From contig NC_087079.1 of assembly GCF_026151205.1 (NCBI RefSeq), forward strand, positions 13,045,945 to 13,109,944: a stretch of DNA of 64,000 bases, in the 5' to 3' direction. The position numbers and the translations under genes are program-made. Below, piece after piece: positions 24,070 to 33,765 of the stretch (its first letter is position 1; each line of letters starts with the position of its first letter). The notes under the pieces are model-generated. The model was not told where the DNA came from and searched no databases. It saw nothing but the letters and a program-made list of their open reading frames with translations. The DNA is from Bolinopsis microptera (taxonomy: Eukaryota > Ctenophora > Tentaculata > Lobata > Bolinopsidae).

Positions 24070-24654
24070 CTAGTGTTATATTATTTAAGAGAATATTTTA
24101 ATGGTGTACAGTGTAAGCATAGTTCAAAAATGTCTCTATTGCCAAATTGCTTTCAGGCGTTTTGCCCGAGCAAAATGTTAAAAAATGTTTGCTTTCGGCA
24201 AACTTTAACTGTACGGTACTACTACTATAGTATTGAAATTTATAAAACCTTTGACATTCTGACTGTGGCGTACAGAAAATCATTCCTACACCCCTGAATT
24301 ATCTGCTATTACATGTGAACATTGCGAGGTATCTAGGGGTAGGACAGGAGGAATTATTTTAGTTTTACTTTTACGCCTACGGGAAATTGAATAAAAATTG
24401 AATCAAGTAATCAAGCTTTCTTGGAAACGCGTAGCTCCAGTATAGACATGGGTTTAAGTATAAGTATAACTTACAAGTCATTATCAGGGTACCAACTACC
24501 ACATCACGTTTGAAAAATGTAATTATATCTCCCCACGAATTTTACCTGGGGACCTCGAGGCTTCTCTGTTCATAAACAGATTGAATATATATTGGAATGA
24601 CAATTGAATCGCCGAGCGCCGCCCAGTAACAAGAATTTTGATAGTATTAATTTG

Positions 24655-25337
24655 TTTATGGACACGTTCATTTGAGTTTGAGGATATTGGTAAACAAAAA
24701 TAATAGCGTTTTTGACGATAGTGGCTTAATTTTGACATCTATTAACTTAGCACGTTCAGAAGTTCTGAACATTAGCCACGTAACTCATACTCCCATATGC
24801 ACCGCTCAGAAAGAAAATCTATTGTTGTTAGGCACTATAATGTTTCAAATGTCACATTTTGTGTGACTTAGTTAACTGCAGTTGTCTAATTATCATTCCT
24901 TGGTCTGAAATATAGTAAATTAGGTCAATCTAACAATTATGATACAACATTGTTAATGGGCACGGATCGAACGGTTACAAGGCAATATTTGGGTAACTTT
25001 GTCACACTCATGATACCATACCTCTATTCTACTGTGAGGTGTCCTAAAAACCCTTTCAACTCATTATTTGATGGTTGCTCTACCAATCATAGCCCTAAAA
25101 TATGTTGTTTGGACTAGTTAGCTAATACAGGCACTTGGTTATTGGGAAATGAGGTTAATTCTGTCACAACATATGAAATTTTAAATTTTGGGCGAATTAT
25201 TTATATCTGATTTTGGTTTGAAAGGTGGAAAAAATTTTATATGATGACAATGTAGTTGATGCAAGTTAAGATCAGTTGATGTTTACATTGTCACAAAAAA
25301 TTATACGAAATCGTAAATAGATTAAAAACAATGATTA
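24655..25337. repeat. Left part of composite repeat block (TGTGACAAAGT-type units)
   Basis: The 36 bases around 24658-24693 (ACACGTTCATTTGAG ... GATATTGG) recur in reverse complement at 39020-39057. A GTAACTTTGTCACACTC phrase occurs near 24990. No coding content is seen. Confidence 0.55.
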
Positions 25338-25339
25338 TA

Positions 25340-26106
25340 CAGGGTGGGCCAAAAGTCAGTACCCATACGTTGGCCTTAATAGCTCCGCCGTGTTTTATAT
25401 TTGAGAGCTGTTGCTTTGCAAATGGCATACTGTACTTACTGGTTCGAGGATTCCGTCGTCAAAATTTGAAAATTCGAATATTTTAGACCACGCCCATTCA
25501 ATATTAAAACACATATATTGTTTTCTCTGAACATGCTGAACGCCTAATTTTTTCAGAGACGGTAGATTATCAAATGTTGCATATGATCTGAAAACACCAG
25601 GCAAAACGGATTAGAAATGACGAAGTTATCAAGCATTTTCTGTATCTCGTTAACAATATTGACTGGGTGATTATGTGACACCGTGACACGACACCTTAAT
25701 TGGGCACCCTTAAGAATTCCCATAATGTTTAACGGGGTAGTTAACGGGGGCACCTTATCACGTGATTAGGTAAACCAATCACCTGATCACACGTAATGAA
25801 TAAACTCGTTATGCTTAATATCTCGGTCATCTGAGAAGCTACAGTTCTAATTCTTTCAGGACAAACGTAATTCGAATGGCCAAACACAATTCAATAAAAT
25901 TTAGCTTGATCCGACTATCCAAACGATCAAATAAATGTGAAAATGAACCTCCATTTGAAAAAAATGAACGCGAATATTTTTCGAGTTGACAAATTCCTCG
26001 AACCAGTGGTGGTACTAAGTCATACCAGAAATAAGTATTTAAATTGGGCACTCAGTAACTGAGCTATAAAGGCCAACGTATGGGTACTGACTTTTGGCCC
26101 ACCCTG
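25340..26106. mobile_element. Mariner-type MITE with ~46-bp TIRs
   Basis: The left end CAGGGTGGGCCAAAAGTCAG (continuing to 25385) matches the reverse complement of the right end (26061-26106) with one mismatch. TA flanks both ends (25338-25339 and 26107-26108). The 767-bp interior has no transposase. It is inserted in the TGTGACAAAGT repeat block. Confidence 0.85.
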
Positions 26107-26523
26107 TAGAATGAAATAGTCTCTTATAATAACTCTTATAATAACTGATGTGACAAAGTAAACATGTCTTGCCCCTATTTGGAAGATCTATATTCTATAC
26201 CTTTATTAGAATATTGTCCAGAATATCAGAGCTTAAGTTAAACAATTTTAGGTTAGATTTGTCAAAGTCATTAAAAATGTGACAAAATTAACTTTTCATG
26301 CCCCAACAATTTCAAGATAGTGTGTAAAAATTAGCATAGGCTGCTTTATTACCTATATAAATCAACCCAAACTACAAAATAATATATGTTAATGTGATGA
26401 TGATTACCTAACTCTTATAATAACTGATGTGACAAAGTAAACATGTCTTGCCCCTATTTTGAAGATCTATAACTCTATTAGAATTCAACATTCTTTCAGA
26501 AACGATTGGAAGAATTAAATATT
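26107..26523. repeat. TGTGACAAAGTAAAC repeat units
   Basis: Two copies of a unit with CTCTTATAATAACTGATGTG and ACAAAGTAAACATGTCTTGC occur near 26128 and 26411; a third lies at 28251. The LINE at 26536-28046 has inserted into this array. Confidence 0.7.
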
Positions 26524-26535
26524 GTCCAGAACATA

Positions 26536-28046
26536 CATACATGCTACATGAAGAGGTCTCCTCCTAGTCGTTGGAGTGGCCTGCATCACACACATCTCTT
26601 CTACGGCGTAACATGTTCCTCCATTCCACTCGCTTTAGAGCCAACTGTTTTACTGCATCTCTGCTGATGTTATCAACACCTGTAAATTCAGCCGCATCCT
26701 CGAGTACACAGGCCATCCAGCCTTTGCGGGGTCGTCCTCTCAGTCTCTTTCCATAGTTTGGTTTCCAATCCAGTAAGAAATTGGGGAACCGCGTCTCTGG
26801 CATTCTGACAACATGTCCGTACCACCTTAGTCTAGCCGCACCGATGAAAGTTTCGATAGACTTAATTCCAGCACGCCTGAGAACTTCTTCATTGGAGACA
26901 TGAAAGAACCACTTTATCTTCAAGATTCTTCTCAGGGAGGTCAGATGGAAGACCTCAAACCGTTTCATCTGCTTCTTTGTTGTGTTCCACACTTCAGCTC
27001 CATATAACAGAATAGTAATAACAGCAGCCTTGTAGATACGGATCTTGGTGGGCGTTCTTATAGTTCGACTGTTCCATATCTTCCAAAGCTGATGGAACGC
27101 ACCATTAGCACGCTGGATCCTGATGTCAAGATCTCGGTCAATGGTACCATCCCCACTGATGTTGGCACCAAGATAAACAAAGTTGCTGACCTGTTCAACA
27201 GGTTCTCCCTCCACTGTTAGCTTTATACTGTCTCTTTCGGTGTAAGGTCGCTGGGACGCACACTTGCTGATCGCCATGCATTGTGTCTTTTTAGCGTTGA
27301 TCTTTAACCCAGCATAAGAGGTGTAATAAGCTATAAGATCAGTGGACTCTTGCAGCCCTTCTTCAGTATTGTCCATCACTGCCAGATCATCAGCGTAGTC
27401 ACTATCCATGATAACTTTTTCATCTGCACCCTTTAATTCCTTTTGCAGTACAGCACCATGACTGGTTGCCTTGTGATTGTGAACCTCGGCCAAAAAGATT
27501 TCAAAGTTCAGACAAAAATTAAATACAGGGGGGCCCTGGATATCACCCTGTCCAGTGCCCGAATTAACAGAGAACCAATCAGACATTTCACCATTAACCC
27601 TGACAGCACTCATGGTTCCGTTGAAGAATGCCTGAAAGATTCTAACATATTTCTCAGGAAGTCCATAGTGTCTCATGCTTGACCAAATAAACTCTCTTCT
27701 GATGGAATCAAACGCTGCCTTAAAATCAATGAAATTAACATAAAGTGGAATGTTAAACTCAATGCAGTTGTGAATAATGGTGCGGATGGAATAAATCTGA
27801 TCAATACATGAGCGGTTCCGTCTGAACCCACACTGATTTTCCCTAAGAAGACACTCCATTCCAACATCCAGCCTCTTAAGAAGAACCATTTGAAGAACCT
27901 TAGAAGACGTTGCCCTAAGAGTTATACCCCTATTATTGCAGCAGTATGAGGTGTCTCCCTTCTTTCCGATAACCACCATAACACCTTTAAGCCAATCCTC
28001 AGGGATCACCTCTTCCTCCCATACCTTTTTAAACAGTAGCTCTGTA
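26536..28046 (-). mobile_element. 5'-truncated LINE (non-LTR retrotransposon)
   Basis: Flanked by a 12-bp target-site duplication GTCCAGAACATA (26524-26535 and 28047-28058). On the minus strand the 3' end carries short ATGT repeats (CATGTATGTATGT), as found at the ends of several LINE clades. The endonuclease region is absent because of 5' truncation at 28046. Confidence 0.85.
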
Positions 28047-28057
28047 GTCCAGAACAT
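26564..28057 (-). CDS. Reverse transcriptase of the truncated LINE
   Basis: 497 codons uninterrupted. Motifs in order: NNRGITL (41-47), CGFRRNRSCIDQI (77-88), the FIDFKAAFDS palm motif (109-118), GTGQGDIQG (167-175), the catalytic YADD (221-224), LKINAKKTQCM, then a C-terminal region ending GRPRKGW and a basic tail with CDAGHSND. The order is that of LINE reverse transcriptases. The endonuclease and the N-terminal part are missing. The first three residues (MFW) are encoded by the target duplication and flank rather than by the element, so the apparent start is accidental. The intact frame suggests a fairly recent insertion. Clade (for example RTE- or Jockey-like) is not certain. Confidence 0.85.
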   Translation of the reverse strand: MFWTTELLFKKVWEEEVIPEDWLKGVMVVIGKKGDTSYCCNNRGITLRATSSKVLQMVLLKRLDVGMECLLRENQCGFRRNRSCIDQIYSIRTIIHNCIEFNIPLYVNFIDFKAAFDSIRREFIWSSMRHYGLPEKYVRIFQAFFNGTMSAVRVNGEMSDWFSVNSGTGQGDIQGPPVFNFCLNFEIFLAEVHNHKATSHGAVLQKELKGADEKVIMDSDYADDLAVMDNTEEGLQESTDLIAYYTSYAGLKINAKKTQCMAISKCASQRPYTERDSIKLTVEGEPVEQVSNFVYLGANISGDGTIDRDLDIRIQRANGAFHQLWKIWNSRTIRTPTKIRIYKAAVITILLYGAEVWNTTKKQMKRFEVFHLTSLRRILKIKWFFHVSNEEVLRRAGIKSIETFIGAARLRWYGHVVRMPETRFPNFLLDWKPNYGKRLRGRPRKGWMACVLEDAAEFTGVDNISRDAVKQLALKRVEWRNMLRRRRDVCDAGHSND

Positions 28058-28058
28058 A

Positions 28059-28677
28059 AGAGCTCAATTTTAAAAATTTAGATTAATTTTTCAAAGACAT
28101 TAAAATGTGACAAAATTAACTTTCCCTGCCCCAACAGTATCAAGATAGTGTGTTAAAATTGGCATAGGATGCTTTATTACAGGTATATTAAAGTATTAAT
28201 CGATCCAAACTACGAAAAATATCTTTTAATCTGATGACAATTACCTAACTCTTATAATAACTGATGTGACAAAGTAAACATGTCTTGCCCCTATTTTGAA
28301 GAACTATACCTCTATTAGAATACTATGTAACTTTATCATCAACAAAATTTCGATAAACTAGTTATTTTGCCAGCAAGGAGCTAACAGAGTTATAATAATT
28401 TTTTGTGACGAAATTACCCTATTTTTGACCATGTAGCGGTAGTTTAATTGTGACACTGTTAACATATTACCACCTGATAATGATTTATGTGACTGGTGCA
28501 TGGTACTATCAGTGTTGTTTGATCCATAGTACGTATTACGTAATATAAGGGGTTTAAGCTGGTATATCATTATTTGTTCAATTTCACACATGTTCAGATA
28601 TCATCAAGATTATGTGACAAAGTAAACTTGGTTGTGCCTTCTGTGTTTTAATTCCTTACGACTATATGATATAATAA
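28059..28677. repeat. TGTGACAAAGTAAAC repeat units, continued
   Basis: GTGACAAAATTAACTTT at 28107 matches 26260 in a parallel copy. Further TGTGAC(A/G)AA-type sites are at 28267, 28407, 28450 and 28612. No coding content. Confidence 0.65.
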
Positions 28678-29011
28678 TTTGACCAAAACCCATAATCATG
28701 GGTAGAGTGTACCGCTGCCAGTGTCTCTCTTTTCCAAACAAAAGGAAATGATATTAATTTGAATAACCGTCCGCAAATGCAAATTGATACCGAGAATGAA
28801 ATCGGTCGCTCGCTTTTTCTAATCAATAAGCTTTATTACCAATTACAATTCGTAAGCCGTGATCGAATGGAAAAAGCGAGCGACCGATTTCATTCTCGGT
28901 ATCAATTTGCATTTGCGGACGGTTATTCAAATTAATATCATTTCCTTTTGTTTGGAAAAGAGAGACACTGGCAGCGGTACACTCTACCCATGATTATGGG
29001 TTTTGGTCAAA
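28678..29011. repeat. Hairpin H1: inverted repeat with 142-bp arms
   Basis: TTTGACCAAAACCCATAATC starts the left arm (28678-28819); the right arm (28870-29011) is its reverse complement throughout as far as I can read. The loop is ~50 bp. The same element recurs as H2, H3 and H4. Confidence 0.9.
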
Positions 29012-29996
29012 TATCATCTCTTTTTGATTATAATGTCAGGATAATTTACAAAGCTGAAATGTAAACTCATAACTTCATTAATATTTATATTAATAATTAG
29101 GAGGTAATTTCATCGATTTCGAAATTTTACCTGACTGAATATGGCACTTTTTACTCATTCAAGTTGGCATTAAATTCATATATAATCCCATTTAAATATC
29201 GCGGGAAAGCAGAATTTATTCGAAATCACGAATGAGCAAAATTCTCACCTTTCGCACGTGCAAACTTTGAGCGGACGTTGCGTGCGCATACAATATTGAA
29301 TCACCGTAAATTTTTGCATAGCAGTATTTTATATATAATTTAATAAGCATGCAAAGTTTCAGGAGATTTCATATAGAACTTGGATCACAACGGGACTCCA
29401 AAGTTGATAAAAATGGTGAAAACAGCAATTTTCAGTAATTTTAGCAATTTTCTATCAATTTGGGCGTGTCCCCACGTGTGCAACTTTTCGATTTTCAACT
29501 TTAAAACTATCCTATAACACAATTTAGACCTTTAGGAAGCACAATCGAGCTCCACAACCCAAGGGATGGCCCAACACCAGAGAATACTAATTCACAACTT
29601 TTGTATTTTTATAAAATTATTCTTCAAAAAAGCACTAACTTCAATAGCGAATATCTTTATGAAGGAGCAAGATAGGAAAACTTTCCGGTAGATTTTCAGA
29701 ATGCTTGAACAATTATCTAATATGAAAATGTCCTCAGATTTTGAATAAAATTACTCCTTAATGGTTTAAAATCGATTTGAAAAGTTGTTATTTTGTTAAA
29801 AACCAAGTTTTAAAAACACTTAACTTGATGACGTCATCAAGTGATGATGATGACGTTAAATTATTTTTTGATATAATGGAAACTGGAGTGTAAACGATTA
29901 TCTTCAAGACCTGTGGTTCGAAATGACTGTATCTTTTATACTTTTGAATCTACGGACACTTAAATGTAGGCTATAATTGACTGCAAAAGCGTCTAT
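29012..29996. repeat. Arm A1 of the giant inverted repeat
   Basis: About 985 bp that recurs in reverse complement at 31512-32544 (and twice more). It contains the CRE-like palindrome CTTGATGACGTCATCAAG at 29824-29841 and ends in AGACGC-type text before the S units. Confidence 0.85.
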
Positions 29997-31511
29997 CACA
30001 GTGCTGGCAAGCACGAGCGGTGTCATTATTGGGGGTATACTATGTACCCCCTTTACTATTGTACCCCTTTAATATTATACCCCCTTTACTATTATACCCC
30101 CTTTACTTTTATACCCCCTTTGGTACACCTTACAAGCCTCTTTTGTGCACGCGAAGCGTGCACTCTGGCCGAAGGCGGCGGCCGAAGGCCGCCGCCTCCG
30201 GCAGGAGTTTTTCAGGCATTAACACTCATCGGAAGTCGTTCAGCAGATTTATTTTTAGTTCAAAACATTCTAATTTGATGTCAAAGATGACAGGAATAAA
30301 AAATAGTTATGTTGAGATTTTTAAGAAATTTGCATAAAATACTCGCCAGCACTGTTATACGAAATTCGGTAAAATACCCAAAATCGCCATATTCAGGTGC
30401 CTTAAAAACCATATTAAAATTGAGTTAGAGAACTGAAATTTTTCAGGGCGTCTAGACGTTGACCAAATCGACTGCAAAATAAGTTTCAGGTTTCAGGAGC
30501 ATCGGGAAATGGGTTTTCTAGAACCCCTGTTTTACGATAGATTGTCGTGATATCACAGTGCTGGCAAGCACGAGCGGTGTCTTTATTGGGGGTATACTAT
30601 GTACCCCCTTTACTATTGTACCCCCTTTACTATTATACCCCCTTTACACCCCCTTTGGTACACGTCGGAAGCCTCTTTCGTGCACGCGAAGCGTGCACTC
30701 CGGCCGGAGGCGGCGGCCGAAGGCCGCCGCCTCCGACAGGAGTTTTTCAGGCATTAAGACTCATCGGAAGTCGCTCAGCAGATATATTTTTAGTTCAAAA
30801 CATTCTAATTCGATGTCAAAGATGGCAGGAATAAAAAATAGTTATGCTGAGATTTTTAAGAAATTTGCATAAAATACTCGCCAGCACTGTTATACAAAAT
30901 TCGGTAAAAAACCCAAAATCGCCATATTCAGGTGCCTTAAAAACCATGTTAAAATTGAGTTAGAGATCTGAAATTTTTTAGGGAGTCTAGACGTTGACCA
31001 AATCGACTGCAAAAAAAGTTTCAAGTTTCAGGAGCATCGGAAAATGGGTTTTCTAGAACCCCTGTTTTACGACAGATTGTCGTGATCACAATGCTGGCAA
31101 GCATTACCGTCGCCCTTATATTCACAATCACAACACTATTTACCCCCTATACGATTATATCCCCTTTATTGTTTTCCAGGCATTAAGACTCATCGAAAGT
31201 AGTTCAGCAGGTACATTTAAGTTCAAAACATTCTAATTCAATGTTGAAGATGACAGGAATAAGAAATAGTTGTATGGAGGTTTTTAAGAAATTTGCGCAA
31301 AATACGCGCCAGCATGTTATACGAAATTAGGTAAAAAACCCAAAATCGCCATATTCAGGTGCCTTAAAAACCATGTTAAAATTGAGTTAGAGATCTGAAA
31401 CTTTGCAGGGCGTCTAGACCTTGTCCAAATCGACTGTAAAAAAAATTTCATGTTTCAGGAGTATCGGGAAGTGGGTTTTCTGGAACCCCTGTTTTACAAC
31501 AGATTGTCGTG
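29997..31511. repeat. S array: three tandem ~0.43-0.55-kb units
   Basis: Units begin with TCACA(G/A)TGCTGGCAAGCA at about 29997, 30553 and 31085 and end CAGATTGTCGTGA or similar. The first two hold CCCCCTTTACTATTATA short repeats and a GC-rich hairpin (GGCGGCGGCCGAAGG ... CCGCCGCC); the third lacks the GC part. An inner CTCGCCAGCACTG near 30343 is an inverted match to the unit start, suggesting a ~350-bp MITE at the core. The open frames here are not genes. Confidence 0.8.
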
Positions 31512-32544
31512 AAGATATATATATATGTATAGACGCTTTTTGCAGTCAATTGTAGCCTACATTTAAGTGTCCGTAGATTCAAAAGTATAAACGATACAGT
31601 CATCTCGAACCACAGGTTTTAAAGATAATTGTTTAAGCTTTAGTTTACATTGTATTGAAAAATAATTTAACGTCATCATCATCACTTGATGACGTCATCA
31701 AGTTAAGTGTTTTTAAAACTTGACTTTTGACAAAGTAACAACTTTTTAAATCGATTTTACACTATTAAGGAGTAATTTTATTCAAAATCTGAGGACATTC
31801 TCACCTTAGATAATTGTTCAAGCATTCCGAAAATCTACCGGAATAGTTTCCTACCTTGCTCCTTCATAAAGATATTTGCTATTGAAGTTAGTGCTTTTTT
31901 GAAGAATAATTTTATAAAAACACAAAAGTTGTGAATTAGTATTCTCTGGTGTTGGGCCATCCCTTGGGTTGTGGAGCTCAATTTTGCTTCTTAAAGGTGT
32001 AAATTGTGTTATAGGCTAGTTTTAAAGTTAAAAATCGAAAAGTTGCACACGTGGGGACACGCCCAAATTCATTTAAAATAGCTAAAATCGCTAAAAATTT
32101 TGATTTTCACGATTTTTATCAACTTTGGAGTCCCGTTGTGATCCAAGCTCTTTTTGAAATCTTCTGAAACTTTGCATGCTTATCAAACTATATATTAAAT
32201 ATATGCAAAAACACAATGCAAAAATTTACGGTGATTCAATATTGTATGCGCACGCGACGTCCGCTCAAAGTTTGCACGTGCGAAAGGTGAGAAATTTGCT
32301 CATTCGTGATTTCGAATATATTCTGCTTTCCACGATATTTAAATGGCATTATATATGAATTTAATGCCAACTTGAATGAGTAAAAAGTGTCATATTCAGT
32401 CGGTTATCGACAGAAATACCTAACTAAACACAAGGAAACGTTTTCAAAGGCAGAATTTCGAAATCGTCGAAATTACCTCCTTGTTAATGAAGTTTCGACT
32501 AGCTGTGTAAATTATCCTGACATTATAATCAAAAAGAGATGATA
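31512..32544. repeat. Arm A2 (reverse complement of A1)
   Basis: Mirrors A1 across the S array, including the palindrome at 31684-31703 and the GTTTGCACGTGCGAAAGGTG phrase near 32270. Confidence 0.85.
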
Positions 32545-32871
32545 TTTGACCAAAACCCATAATCATGGGTAGAGTGTACCGCTGCCAGTGTCTCTCTTTT
32601 CCAAACAAAAGGAAATGATATTAATTTGAGGAACAGTCCGCTAATGCAAATTGATACCGAGAATGAAATCGGTCGCTCGCTTTTTCCATTCGATCACGGC
32701 TTACGAATTGTAATAAAGCTTATTGATTTGAAAAAGCGAGCGACCGATTTCATTCTCGGTATCAATTTGCATTAGCGGACTGTTCCTCAAATTAATATCA
32801 TTTCCTTTTGTTTGGAAAAGAGAGACACTGGCAGCGGTACACTCTACCCATGATTATGGGTTTTGGTCAAA
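32545..32871. repeat. Hairpin H2
   Basis: Same as H1 with a few substitutions (for example CTAATGC for CAAATGC); each substitution is matched in the opposite arm. Confidence 0.9.
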
Positions 32872-33765
32872 TATATACATACATATATACATATATATAT
32901 ATATTCAGGGATAGACGCTTTGCCAGTGAATTATAGCCTGTATTTAAGTGTCCGTAAATTCTGAAGTATAAAAGATACAGCCATTTCGGACCACAGGTCT
33001 TGAAGATAATTGTTTAGACTTCAGTTTAGATTATGTTAGAAAGTAATTCAACGTCATCATCACCACTTGATGACGTCATCAAGTTAACCATTTTTAAAAC
33101 TTGATTTTTCACAAAGTAGTCATTTTTCAAATCGATTTTACGCCATTGAGGAGTAATTTTATTCAAAATTTGAGGAAATTTTCATCCTAGATAATTGTTT
33201 AAGCATTCTCAAAATCTACCGGAAAGTGTTTCTAGCTTGCTCCTTCATAAAGATATTCGCTATTGAAGTTAGTGCTTTTTTAAAGAATAATTTTATAAAA
33301 ACGCTAATTTTACGTTCTAGTATTCTCTGGTGTTACACCATCCCTTGGGTTGTGGAGCTCAATTTTGCTTCCTAAAGGTCTAAATTGTGTCATAGGCTAG
33401 TTTTAAAGTTGAAAATCGAAAAGTTGCACACGTGGGGCCACGCCCAAATTGATAGAAAATTGCTAAAATCACTGAAAATTGCTGTTTTCACCAATTTCTG
33501 TCAACTTTGGAGTGCCGTTGTGATAACAGTTCTTCTTGAAATACTTTGAAACTTTTCATGCTTATCAAACTATATATAAAACACCATCACGCAAAAATTG
33601 ACGGTGATTCAATATTAGATGCGGACGCAACGTCCGCTCAAGGTTTGCACGTGCGAAAGGTTAAAATTTTGCTCATTCGTGATTTTGAACAAATTCTGCT
33701 TTGCCACGACAGTTTAATGTCATTATATATATATATATATTATTACATTATATATATATATATAA
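32872..33765. repeat. Arm A3, interrupted by a LINE
   Basis: Same orientation as A2; palindrome at 33064-33083. The arm breaks in an (AT)n run near 33735 and resumes at about 36071 (TATGAATTTAATGCC). Confidence 0.8.

Noticed and set aside
30020-30872. Frames of about 80-105 codons in the S units
   Set aside because: Repeat units with C-rich short repeats; frames differ between copies and have no protein character.
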